A stretch of DNA of 23,463 nt, taken from contig CAYNEX010000030.1 of the NCBI GenBank assembly GCA_964396335.1, positions 1 through 23,463 of the forward strand. Direction: 5' to 3'. Of the stretch, positions 16,147-22,503 are shown piece after piece. Within the stretch, counting starts at the first letter, position 1, and each line of letters opens with the position of its first letter. Origin of the DNA: ZC4RG30 sp964396335 (GTDB lineage: Bacteria; Pseudomonadota; Gammaproteobacteria; Steroidobacterales; Steroidobacteraceae). The position numbers were made by a program, and so were the translations under genes. The notes under the pieces are model-generated. The model made no database searches and had not been told where the DNA came from. It saw nothing but the letters and a program-made list of their open reading frames with translations.

Positions 16147-17193
16147 TCAGTGCGCGCCGGCGGCGGGCTGCGGACCGATCAGGTAGCGTCCGTCGCGGAC
16201 CTGCACGGTCACGGGATGGATGTGATGCAGCGCGCGCAGCCAGCCATCAAGGTTGTCGATGCGCGCGCCGGAGGTGATCGGCAGCGAGGCCAGCTGCGGA
16301 TCCTCGATCACGATGGGCTGGCCCATGTAACGCTGCATGCGCGCCACCACTTCCGACAGCGGTTCCTTGTAGAAGCTGAGCATGCCGGTGCGCCACGCCA
16401 CCGCATCGCGCGGATCGGTGTCGCGCACGGTCACGCGGTGCGTGGCATGCGAATAGATCAGCTGCTGGCTGACCTGCAGGCTGACATTGGGCGTCTCGAC
16501 GCTCTGGCCTTCATACAGCGCGTCGACGCTGCCCTCGGCCACGGTCACGGTGGTGCGCTCGTCGGTGCGCAGCACGTTGAATTCGGTGCCGGTGGCGACC
16601 ACCTTCAGGCGCCCGGCTTCGACCGAAAAGGGACGCGCCGCGTCCTTGTGCACGGCGACGTAGATCTCGCCCTCATGCAGTTCGACGCGGCGGGCCTGGT
16701 CGCTGAAGCTGACCGTGGCGCGGGTGCCGCCGCCCAGTTCGAGGATGGAGCCATCCTCGAGCGTGCGGGTGCTGTTCACGCCCACCGGCGAGGCATATTC
16801 GCGTGCCACCACTTCGGTGGCGCCGGGACGGTTGATCATCCACGCCGCCGTGACCGCAAGTCCCAGGCCGGCCACCGAGGCGGCCAGCGCGAAGCGGCGC
16901 GTGTGACGCCGCGGCCGGGCGTATGCCGCCGTCATCGAGATCGGCGTCGACACCGGCGCAGGTTCCGCCTCGGGCGCCTGCTGCAGTTCTTCCTTCAGCA
17001 GCCCGCTGGCCTGCCACACCGCGGCCAGCTCATCGAAGGCCTGCTGGTTGCGCGGATCGCGCTGGCACCAGTCCAGCCATTCCTCGAGGGCGCCGTCATC
17101 CGGGTTGGCGGCGTGCAGGCGCTGCAGCCAGTCCGCGGCCATTTCCATGCGCTGCAGGCGGCCGACATCCTGCGCGGGGGCACTCTGGCTCAA
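16147..17193 (-). CDS. FecR-family anti-sigma regulator
   Basis: A 348-residue inner-membrane sigma regulator that passes the signal from the outer-membrane receptor to the ECF sigma factor. The N-terminal cytoplasmic part (about 10-70, AADWLQRLHAANPDDGALEEWLDW and QQAFDELAAVW) matches the DUF4880 anti-sigma region. A single membrane segment lies at about 101-120 (FALAASVAGLGLAVTAAWMI). The periplasmic FecR domain (about 125-225) shows TRTLEDGSILELGGGTRATV and AGRLKVVATGTEFNVLRTDE. The C-terminal 80 residues (LSFYKEPLSEVVARMQRYMG) resemble the DUF4974/STN-like domain that contacts the receptor's STN domain. The start overlaps the sigma-factor stop by four bases (ATGA), so the two are translationally coupled, as is usual for such pairs. 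Confidence 0.95.
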   Translation of the reverse strand: MSQSAPAQDVGRLQRMEMAADWLQRLHAANPDDGALEEWLDWCQRDPRNQQAFDELAAVWQASGLLKEELQQAPEAEPAPVSTPISMTAAYARPRRHTRRFALAASVAGLGLAVTAAWMINRPGATEVVAREYASPVGVNSTRTLEDGSILELGGGTRATVSFSDQARRVELHEGEIYVAVHKDAARPFSVEAGRLKVVATGTEFNVLRTDERTTVTVAEGSVDALYEGQSVETPNVSLQVSQQLIYSHATHRVTVRDTDPRDAVAWRTGMLSFYKEPLSEVVARMQRYMGQPIVIEDPQLASLPITSGARIDNLDGWLRALHHIHPVTVQVRDGRYLIGPQPAAGAH

Positions 17194-17807
17194 CGCGAAC
17201 CCCCGTTGCCCTTCAGGCGCGCGGAGGCCTCGGCCGGGGCCAGGCCCTCCAGCCGCAGGCGGCAGTACATCAGGGCGCGCGTGATGTGGTTGCGCACCAT
17301 GCGGTCACTGACGCCGAGTTTCTTTGCAATCGATCCCTGGTCCATGTCTTCAGTTCTGAAAAGGAGGAAAGCCTCTCGCACCGGGTCGGGCAACTCGCGA
17401 AGGAAACCCCGGATCTGGTCCACGCGCTCGCCCTCCATCGCCAGCGCCTCGGGCTCCGGCGGTCTCTCGAAAAGGCCAGGGAAAAGATCGGACTCCTGCA
17501 GGCGCGACTCTGTCGCGCGTCGCCGCAACCGGTCGATGGCCAGGTTGCCTGCGATGCGGAAGAGATACGCGCGCAGGAAACCCGTGACATCGGTGCGCTC
17601 GAGCTGCAGCAGGCGGACATAAGCCTCCTGCGCGACCTCGCGCGCCTCGTGCCGCGAATGCAACCGCAGGGTCAGGAACCTGATCAGCGAATCGTTGTGA
17701 TCGCGGAACAGGCGCTCGACTTCCAGCGCTCTGGCATCGCTCGCCCCGGCCGCCGGTCCATGACCATGCAGCGGCCCCGGCTTCGTTTCCCGGCCGTCTC
17801 CCCCCAT
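17190..17807 (-). CDS. ECF RNA polymerase sigma factor, FecI-like
   Basis: A 205-residue extracytoplasmic-function sigma factor. Region 2 (about 30-97) shows LFRDHNDSLIRFLTLRLHS, AREVAQEAYVRLLQ and GFLRAYLFRIAGNLAIDRLRRR. Region 4 (about 130-190) shows LPDPVREAFLLFRTEDMDQ and the helix-turn-helix IAKKLGVSDRMVRNHITRAL. These are features of the FecI-type, iron-starvation-like group controlled by FecR proteins. An in-frame TGA nine codons upstream of the ATG fixes the start, although the Shine-Dalgarno (GGCAG) is weak. The gene heads the sigma-FecR-receptor operon and has a roughly 190-base leader if the promoter-like element at 18000-18029 is used. It probably activates its own operon and the acid phosphatase gene (inference from the shared element). 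Confidence 0.95.
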   Translation of the reverse strand: MGGDGRETKPGPLHGHGPAAGASDARALEVERLFRDHNDSLIRFLTLRLHSRHEAREVAQEAYVRLLQLERTDVTGFLRAYLFRIAGNLAIDRLRRRATESRLQESDLFPGLFERPPEPEALAMEGERVDQIRGFLRELPDPVREAFLLFRTEDMDQGSIAKKLGVSDRMVRNHITRALMYCRLRLEGLAPAEASARLKGNGGSR

Positions 17808-17981
17808 CTGCCGATTGTGTACGCGAGTCTTTCAAATGAGCAAGAAAAGGCTCCTACGCCCAGCCTGCAGGCCCGCAAGGCGGCAGCGCCGGTGCGAAGC
17901 TGTGGCTTTCCGGTCCTGCGCATTGACCAGCGTCGTGTTGGGGGTGCGGCGCCGGGTGCATCGATCGACTGGCCGTAGGAG

Positions 17982-18033
17982 AAAAACGGTTTCTGCCCCA
18001 TACAACGTTTGGCGGGGATCGATCCGGAAACCG
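17982..18033 (-). terminator. Possible terminator after lipoprotein 2, overlapping the sigma-gene promoter
   Basis: Minus-strand CGGTTTC (18033-18027) can pair with GAAACCG (17993-17987), with an inner CCCC/GGGG stem, and is followed by TTTTT (17986-17982). The loop is long, so the structure is less certain than a compact hairpin. It begins 2 bases after the stop codon of lipoprotein 2 and contains the ECF-promoter-like element. Confidence 0.4.
18000..18029 (-). promoter_or_regulatory. Candidate autoregulated ECF promoter of the sigma-FecR-TBDR1 operon
   Basis: On the minus strand: TTCCGG (18029-18024), 9 bases, CGCCAAACGTTGTAT (18014-18000), giving TTCCGG-N16-CGTTGTAT. It matches the element upstream of the acid phosphatase gene at 20 of 21 block positions with identical spacing. 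Transcription would start near 17997, leaving a leader of about 190 bases before the sigma ATG at 17807. I see no other strong promoter in the 228-base gap 17808-18035. Confidence 0.55.
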
Positions 18034-18035
18034 GC

Positions 18036-19970
18036 TCAATGGGCGCGGATTCGATACAGCAGGATTTCGGGCGAAACGGGAGTCACCCCGTCGAGGGTTT
18101 CCGAGCCGTTGACCGTTTCGCGGATGCGCAGGCGGTCCGGGGTGCCCGGGGTGATCAGGTAATTGACCGGCGAGGAAGGCCGGCCGTCGGCATTGCTGGT
18201 GGACTGCGGCCATTTGCCCACGAAACCGTCCGGGGCGCGCGGCACGGTGGCGGCGCTGGGCACGTCCAGCGTGAAATATCCGGCCCCCAGGTCGCAGGTG
18301 GTGGCATTGCCGCGGCGGGTGTAGGTGCCCTGCGGGGCGTGCACGTCCTCGACGTTGAAGCAGCCATCCTGGGCGTTGCCGAGGCCGTTCACGCCGGCAT
18401 GCATGCCGTTGTAGGTGTCCGGGTCGAAGATCCACACGCGGCGGTGGTCGGCGGTGGCCCAGGCGCCGGCCATCTCGCCATCGATCGATTCGGGCTCGAT
18501 CATCTGCCACACCACATTGCCGAGGCGCGCGTCGATGCGGGCGCGCGGGCCGGGCGTGAGCTGCACATCGGTCAGCGGCGTGGCGATGGCCACCCCCAGC
18601 GCGGTGCCCGACAGGCCCGAGGCGCCGTTGGTGTCGGTGGCCGGCGAGAACTGGATGCGGGCCGCATCCGCGTCATAGGCATAAAAACCATGCTCGACGC
18701 CGCAGGCGGCGCTGCACACCGTGCCGATGGCGTGGTGCGCATACAGGTAGGTGCCATCCTCGAAGAAGGTCAGGAAATTGCGGGTCGGCGTGAGCGCGCC
18801 GGAAGCAGAAACCGTGGTGACGCGATAGCTGCCTCGCAGCTGCGCGGCGGGGTCCGGAAGCGCGCGACAGCGCACATTGCGCTGCGTGATCCAGCCATGG
18901 TTGACGGCGCGGTTGGCATCCAGTGGGTCCAGCAGCAGCACCGCGCTGCCCCACAGGTACTGGCTGGCGCTGCCGACCACGCAATGCATGCCCTCGGGCT
19001 GGCGCGTGATGGCCAGCTCATAGATGGCGTCGGCATTGCTCATCACGTCGGGGATGCCGACGGTCGAGAAAGCGCCCACCTCGACGGTGCGCTCGATCTG
19101 CCCGGTGCGGGCGCGGCGCAGGCCCAGTTCCATGCCGCCTTCCGGCATCGGCAGCGCGGTACCGCCCGATTCAGGCAGATAAGCCACCGCCGCGCGCACG
19201 GTGAAGCTGCACAGCGTGACCTGCACATCATCGGCAGGTCCGGTGGGAGGGGTGGTCACGTCCGCCCCCTGGGCGTCCAGCTGCTCGTTGGTGCCGTTCA
19301 TCACCTGGCAGTTGTTGCGCGTATTGCCGGCTTCCATCGTCGCGGTGACCGACCACTTGAAGATCGGCAGGCTGGTGCCGGTGTCGAACAGCGCATCGGG
19401 GAACACCAGCGTGGTGGCGCCGTAGGCGGACAGCTCGCGCACGCCCTCCTCGGTGGTCAGGCGCACTCTGGCAGAAGGAATGGCCGCCACCGCCGGCGCC
19501 ACGCTGACCGTCACGGGGAACCGCGGCACGGCCGGGTCGTTCACGCAGATCACCGCCGGAGGTCGGGTGGCCATGCCCAGCACGCCCTGGGCATCGGTCA
19601 CGCTGCACGTCTTGCCATAGGGCGGCGTCTTCACCGTGATGTGGTAGGGCGTGCCTTCGGGCAGCGACCCGAAGCTGAACGTGGCGGTGTTCTGTCCGGG
19701 AATGCCATAGAAGCGGCAGGGCTGCGCACCATCGGAGCCGCAACTGTCCTGGCCGTTGTACTGCAGCACCAGCGGCCGCTGCGTGCCGACGCCGGTGATC
19801 GTCCCCTGCAGCACGATGTCGCGCGGCGGGACCTTGATGGCCGGCTCCTCGATGACATCGCGCACGGCGTCGCAACCTGCCGCGGCAGTGAGCAGCGAGG
19901 CAATCATCACGCAGGTCGGGACATTCCGCAGGCGAGATCGACGCGTCGCCCGCAGCGCAGCCGGTTTCAG
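18036..19970 (-). CDS. Large putative lipoprotein 2, paralog of lipoprotein 1; probable CTG start
   Basis: I recognise no named family. From the CTG at 19970 the protein has 644 residues: a basic N region (KPAALRATRRSRLR), a hydrophobic stretch and the lipobox-like LLTAAAGC with Cys33, then Asp at +2. After it comes a domain VLQGTITGVGTQRPLVLQYNG ending in TVKTPPYGKTCSV and ICVND, which matches the short beta repeat (GTVSGL..LVLQNNG..TVKTQP.GQTC) common in bacterial surface lipoproteins. The C-terminal half shares FEDGTYLYAHH, GVEHGFYAYD, RRVWIFDPDTYNGMHAGVNGLGNAQDGCF and GKWPQS with lipoprotein 1. GAGGGGGA sits 7 bases before the CTG; the nearest standard upstream start, TTG at 20012, has no ribosome binding site and adds 14 odd residues, and a GTG at the CVMIAS segment leaves too short a signal. 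Likely a receptor partner. Confidence 0.75.
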   Translation of the reverse strand: MKPAALRATRRSRLRNVPTCVMIASLLTAAAGCDAVRDVIEEPAIKVPPRDIVLQGTITGVGTQRPLVLQYNGQDSCGSDGAQPCRFYGIPGQNTATFSFGSLPEGTPYHITVKTPPYGKTCSVTDAQGVLGMATRPPAVICVNDPAVPRFPVTVSVAPAVAAIPSARVRLTTEEGVRELSAYGATTLVFPDALFDTGTSLPIFKWSVTATMEAGNTRNNCQVMNGTNEQLDAQGADVTTPPTGPADDVQVTLCSFTVRAAVAYLPESGGTALPMPEGGMELGLRRARTGQIERTVEVGAFSTVGIPDVMSNADAIYELAITRQPEGMHCVVGSASQYLWGSAVLLLDPLDANRAVNHGWITQRNVRCRALPDPAAQLRGSYRVTTVSASGALTPTRNFLTFFEDGTYLYAHHAIGTVCSAACGVEHGFYAYDADAARIQFSPATDTNGASGLSGTALGVAIATPLTDVQLTPGPRARIDARLGNVVWQMIEPESIDGEMAGAWATADHRRVWIFDPDTYNGMHAGVNGLGNAQDGCFNVEDVHAPQGTYTRRGNATTCDLGAGYFTLDVPSAATVPRAPDGFVGKWPQSTSNADGRPSSPVNYLITPGTPDRLRIRETVNGSETLDGVTPVSPEILLYRIRAH

Positions 19971-19977
19971 TCTTGTT

Positions 19978-19985
19978 TCCCCCTC
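19978..19985 (-). promoter_or_regulatory. Strong Shine-Dalgarno before the CTG start of lipoprotein 2
   Basis: Minus-strand GAGGGGGA ends 7 bases before CTG (19970-19968). The context GGGGGAAACAAGACTGAAACC lines up with GGGGGAATTTCATGAAATC of the paralogous lipoprotein 1, so the CTG occupies the place of that gene's ATG. Confidence 0.6.
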
Positions 19986-20040
19986 GTTCTTCCCGATTGT
20001 GGGCAGGGGCAAGCCGGCAATTCAAGCGCCGTGGAACGAC

Positions 20041-20074
20041 AACGCCGCGACGGGCTCGTACCCGGCGCGGCGTT
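20041..20074 (-). terminator. Long stem-loop between lipoprotein 1 and lipoprotein 2
   Basis: A 9-bp outer stem (AACGCCGCG with CGCGGCGTT) encloses a 4-bp inner stem (CGGG with CCCG), with single mismatched bases between. It lies 37 bases past the stop of lipoprotein 1. With no T run after it, it could stabilise the upstream mRNA or reduce read-through. Confidence 0.5.
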
Positions 20075-20079
20075 GAAGT

Positions 20080-20100
20080 GGAAGCGCTGGGCGCGCTTCC
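20080..20100 (-). terminator. Stem-loop directly after lipoprotein 1
   Basis: An 8-bp stem GGAAGCGC/GCGCTTCC with a 5-base loop starts 10 bases after the stop codon of lipoprotein 1. It is the first of two tandem hairpins and is followed by ACTTC, so it is T-poor. Confidence 0.5.
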
Positions 20101-20110
20101 GTGGCCTGTC

Positions 20111-22432
20111 TTACTGTGCGGCCGTCATGCGGCACATCACGATCGGCGGAATCGGCGGATTCAGCTCGGTCTTGCGCGTGCCATGCGCGGTATCCCACAC
20201 CGTCAGCTTGTCCGCGTTCGGGCAGACATTGTCCGACAGGTCGGTGCCCGCGAGACGGATCTCGTAGTCCACCAGCGAGTACGGACGGCCGTCGGTGAAC
20301 GACGGGTTCTGCGACTGCGGCCAGCGACCCGGGTAGTCACGCATCACCGCCGTCGGGTTCGGGATGTCGCCCGATCCCGAATCCAGCAGCGAGTAGTCCT
20401 CCTCAAGGGTGCCTTCCGTGACATTGTCGATGATCGTGTAGACGCGGATATTGCAGCCCGAGCGTGCGCCGAGGCGGGTCCACGAGCCGGTCAGCCCGAA
20501 GGTGCCCACGAAGCAGGCGTCCTGCAGGTTCGGGATGCCGTTCACGCCCATGTGGAAGGCGTTGTACAGGCCGTGCTGGTACACGAACACTCGGCGCGGA
20601 TCCTCGACGCCGCGCTGCGTATCCCACTGCACCCAGGCGCCGTCCACGATGTTTGTGGTTTCCACCAGCGGATCGGCACCGGCCTCTGTGAAGATCCACT
20701 CGACCTTGGAATCTGCCACCGTGGTGGTCTCGCTCACCGTGGTGACGGTGTTGGTCCAGGGCGTGAACAGGCCGCGCAACACGCTGCGACCGTTCTCGCT
20801 GGTGATCTGGAATTCCTCGATCGTCCGGCTCACCGGCACCGTTCCGGCGCTGGTCGTGGTCGTGTTATGCAAGCCGGAGTTGCCGGAGGTGTCGGTGAAC
20901 GGGATGAAGCGGATGGCGTTCTGCTCGGGTGCGTAATGATAAAAGCCCTGCTCGATGCCGTTGTTCGACACACCGGCGATGTGGTGGCCGAACATGTATG
21001 AGCCGTCCTCGAACAGTGCCAGGTAGTTGCGGTTGTTCACGCGCGTCAAGGTCGTGACCGGCGCCGCGCCGTTCACGCTGGCAATTCGCGTGGTGTAGGC
21101 CGACTGCTGGTACACGCCGCGCAGCTGGCGCTCGGCGGCAGGCAGCGTGCGGCATCGGATCACCGCGTCCGGCACCCACAGCTGGGCGACGCGGGCCGAA
21201 GCCGGACGACGCAGCAGGATGGCGCCGCCATCAGTGGTGTTGCCGATTGTGCGGTTGCCGGTGGAGGCGTTCACGTTGCTGCCGCTGCTCACACTGCCGC
21301 CCGGGATGCAGGCCATGCCGGTCGGCGACCGGGTGACCACCACTTCAAAGAAGGCATTGATGTGGCTGCGCGCCGCATACGGGTTTGCGCCCGGGTTGCC
21401 GTCCGCATCCAGTTCCATGAACGGGATGAAGGTATTGCTGAACGAGGTGATGTCGGCCGCGGCCACATCCTCACCGGTCGGCTGCGAGCGCAGCACCAGC
21501 CTGATCGACTCGCCGGCCGGAATCGCCGGCGGTGAGCTGGTGGTCGGGGCTGCGGTCAGCGCCACGTCCGGCACGCTGTAAACGGCCTGGGCGCGCACGG
21601 TGAACGAGCAAGCCTCCACATTGACGGTGACGTCCGCGCTGGGTGCTTCGGTAGCCTTGCCGTCGTCACCGATGTTGCCACCAGTGTTGGCGACCGGACC
21701 GCCGGTCACGTAGCAATTGGTATCCGCGTCCGCCGTGTTGACGCCGGGAATGGTCGCGGTGACGCGCCATCCAAAGGCGGGCAGGCTGGTGCCGTTGTTG
21801 AAGACGTAGGTGGCGTCCTCATGGAAGCCGCCCGGACCATTCGGACACAGCGAGGGTTCGAAGGTGAACGAAGTCAGGCCGGTGGCATTCACCGGGCAGC
21901 TGCCGTTCTCGGTGGTCAGCGTCACCTTCAGGCCGGGCACTGCCGAGGCGGCCGCCGAGATGTTGGCCGTGACCGTGTAGCGCTGCAGTGACGGATCGTT
22001 CACGCAGGTGATCTGGATCTGGTTGCTGCCCTGGCCGACCGTGCCGGTGGGATTGGCGATCGTGCACTGCTTGCCGAAAGGCTGGTTCTTGACCGTCAGG
22101 TTGTAGGGCGTGCCCACCTTCAGTGCGCCGAGGCTGAACGTGGAGTACTCCTCGTTCGGGATGCCGACAAAACGGCATTCCGACACGACGCGGGGTCCGC
22201 CCGGATTGTTCGGATCCTCGAGCACCAGGCAGCTGTCGGTGCCATTGTTCTGCAGCACCAGCGGCCGCAGGCTGCCCAGTCCCCGGATGGTGCCACCCAG
22301 CACCGCCGTCTCGTCGGGCACGGCCGTATAGGGCGCCTCACGCACGTCCTTGATCGAATCACAACCGGCCAGCACGGCGCCGCAGGCGGCGGCCGTGGCC
22401 AGGAGTTTCGAACTGCTGATCATCGATTTCAT
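20111..22432 (-). CDS. Large putative lipoprotein 1, paralog of lipoprotein 2, following TBDR2
   Basis: A 773-residue protein with a clear lipoprotein signal peptide: MKSMISSSKLLATAAACG followed by lipobox LAGC (Cys24) and Asp at +2. The first mature domain reads VLGGTIRGLGSLRPLVLQNNG and ends YNLTVKNQPFGKQCTIANP and ITCVND, a copy of the short beta repeat domain seen in many bacterial surface lipoproteins. The middle is rich in Thr/Ser/Asn and beta-type sequence. The C-terminal half has FEDGSYMFGHHIAG, GIEQGFYHYAPEQNAI, DPRRVFVYQHGLYNAFHMG, NGIPNLQDACF and GRWPQSQNPSFTDGRPYS, shared with lipoprotein 2. No catalytic motif is recognised. GGGGGAA precedes the ATG. The position right after a TonB-dependent receptor gene suggests an accessory substrate-binding or -processing partner, as SusD is to SusC, but there is no SusD similarity. 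Confidence 0.85.
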   Translation of the reverse strand: MKSMISSSKLLATAAACGAVLAGCDSIKDVREAPYTAVPDETAVLGGTIRGLGSLRPLVLQNNGTDSCLVLEDPNNPGGPRVVSECRFVGIPNEEYSTFSLGALKVGTPYNLTVKNQPFGKQCTIANPTGTVGQGSNQIQITCVNDPSLQRYTVTANISAAASAVPGLKVTLTTENGSCPVNATGLTSFTFEPSLCPNGPGGFHEDATYVFNNGTSLPAFGWRVTATIPGVNTADADTNCYVTGGPVANTGGNIGDDGKATEAPSADVTVNVEACSFTVRAQAVYSVPDVALTAAPTTSSPPAIPAGESIRLVLRSQPTGEDVAAADITSFSNTFIPFMELDADGNPGANPYAARSHINAFFEVVVTRSPTGMACIPGGSVSSGSNVNASTGNRTIGNTTDGGAILLRRPASARVAQLWVPDAVIRCRTLPAAERQLRGVYQQSAYTTRIASVNGAAPVTTLTRVNNRNYLALFEDGSYMFGHHIAGVSNNGIEQGFYHYAPEQNAIRFIPFTDTSGNSGLHNTTTTSAGTVPVSRTIEEFQITSENGRSVLRGLFTPWTNTVTTVSETTTVADSKVEWIFTEAGADPLVETTNIVDGAWVQWDTQRGVEDPRRVFVYQHGLYNAFHMGVNGIPNLQDACFVGTFGLTGSWTRLGARSGCNIRVYTIIDNVTEGTLEEDYSLLDSGSGDIPNPTAVMRDYPGRWPQSQNPSFTDGRPYSLVDYEIRLAGTDLSDNVCPNADKLTVWDTAHGTRKTELNPPIPPIVMCRMTAAQ

Positions 22433-22467
22433 GAAATTCCCCCGCAAATTCTTTTTGTCGCCCGAAG

Positions 22468-22489
22468 GGGCGGGTGTTGCCACCCGCCC
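22468..22489 (-). terminator. GNRA-loop hairpin between TBDR2 and lipoprotein 1
   Basis: A 9-bp GC-rich stem GGGCGGGTG/CACCCGCCC with a GCAA tetraloop lies 14 bases after the TBDR2 stop. It is followed by CTTCGGGCGAC and only then by the lipoprotein ribosome binding site. There is no T run, so partial termination or mRNA stabilisation is likelier than a full stop. Confidence 0.5.
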
Positions 22490-22503
22490 GCTTTGCCGCC
22501 GTA

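Noticed and set aside
13657..17622. A 1321-residue open frame on the plus strand, antisense to TBDR1, FecR and sigma
   Set aside because: Its translation is low-complexity and rich in Arg, His, Ala and Gly, as expected for the reverse of a GC-rich coding frame. The minus-strand genes have clear domains.
17684..18001. A 105-residue minus-strand open frame beginning at the sigma-gene promoter element
   Set aside because: It overlaps the sigma gene in another frame, has no ribosome binding site and no recognisable feature.
20031..20066. A third copy of the TTCCGG-N16-CGTTGTAT element before lipoprotein 2
   Set aside because: Only CCGG and CGTTGT match, the spacing is 17 rather than 16, and the bases are better explained as arms of the stem-loop at 20041-20074.
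18009..20267. A 752-residue plus-strand open frame opposite lipoprotein 2
   Set aside because: Same shadow composition, no recognisable domain, and it runs across two real genes and their hairpins.
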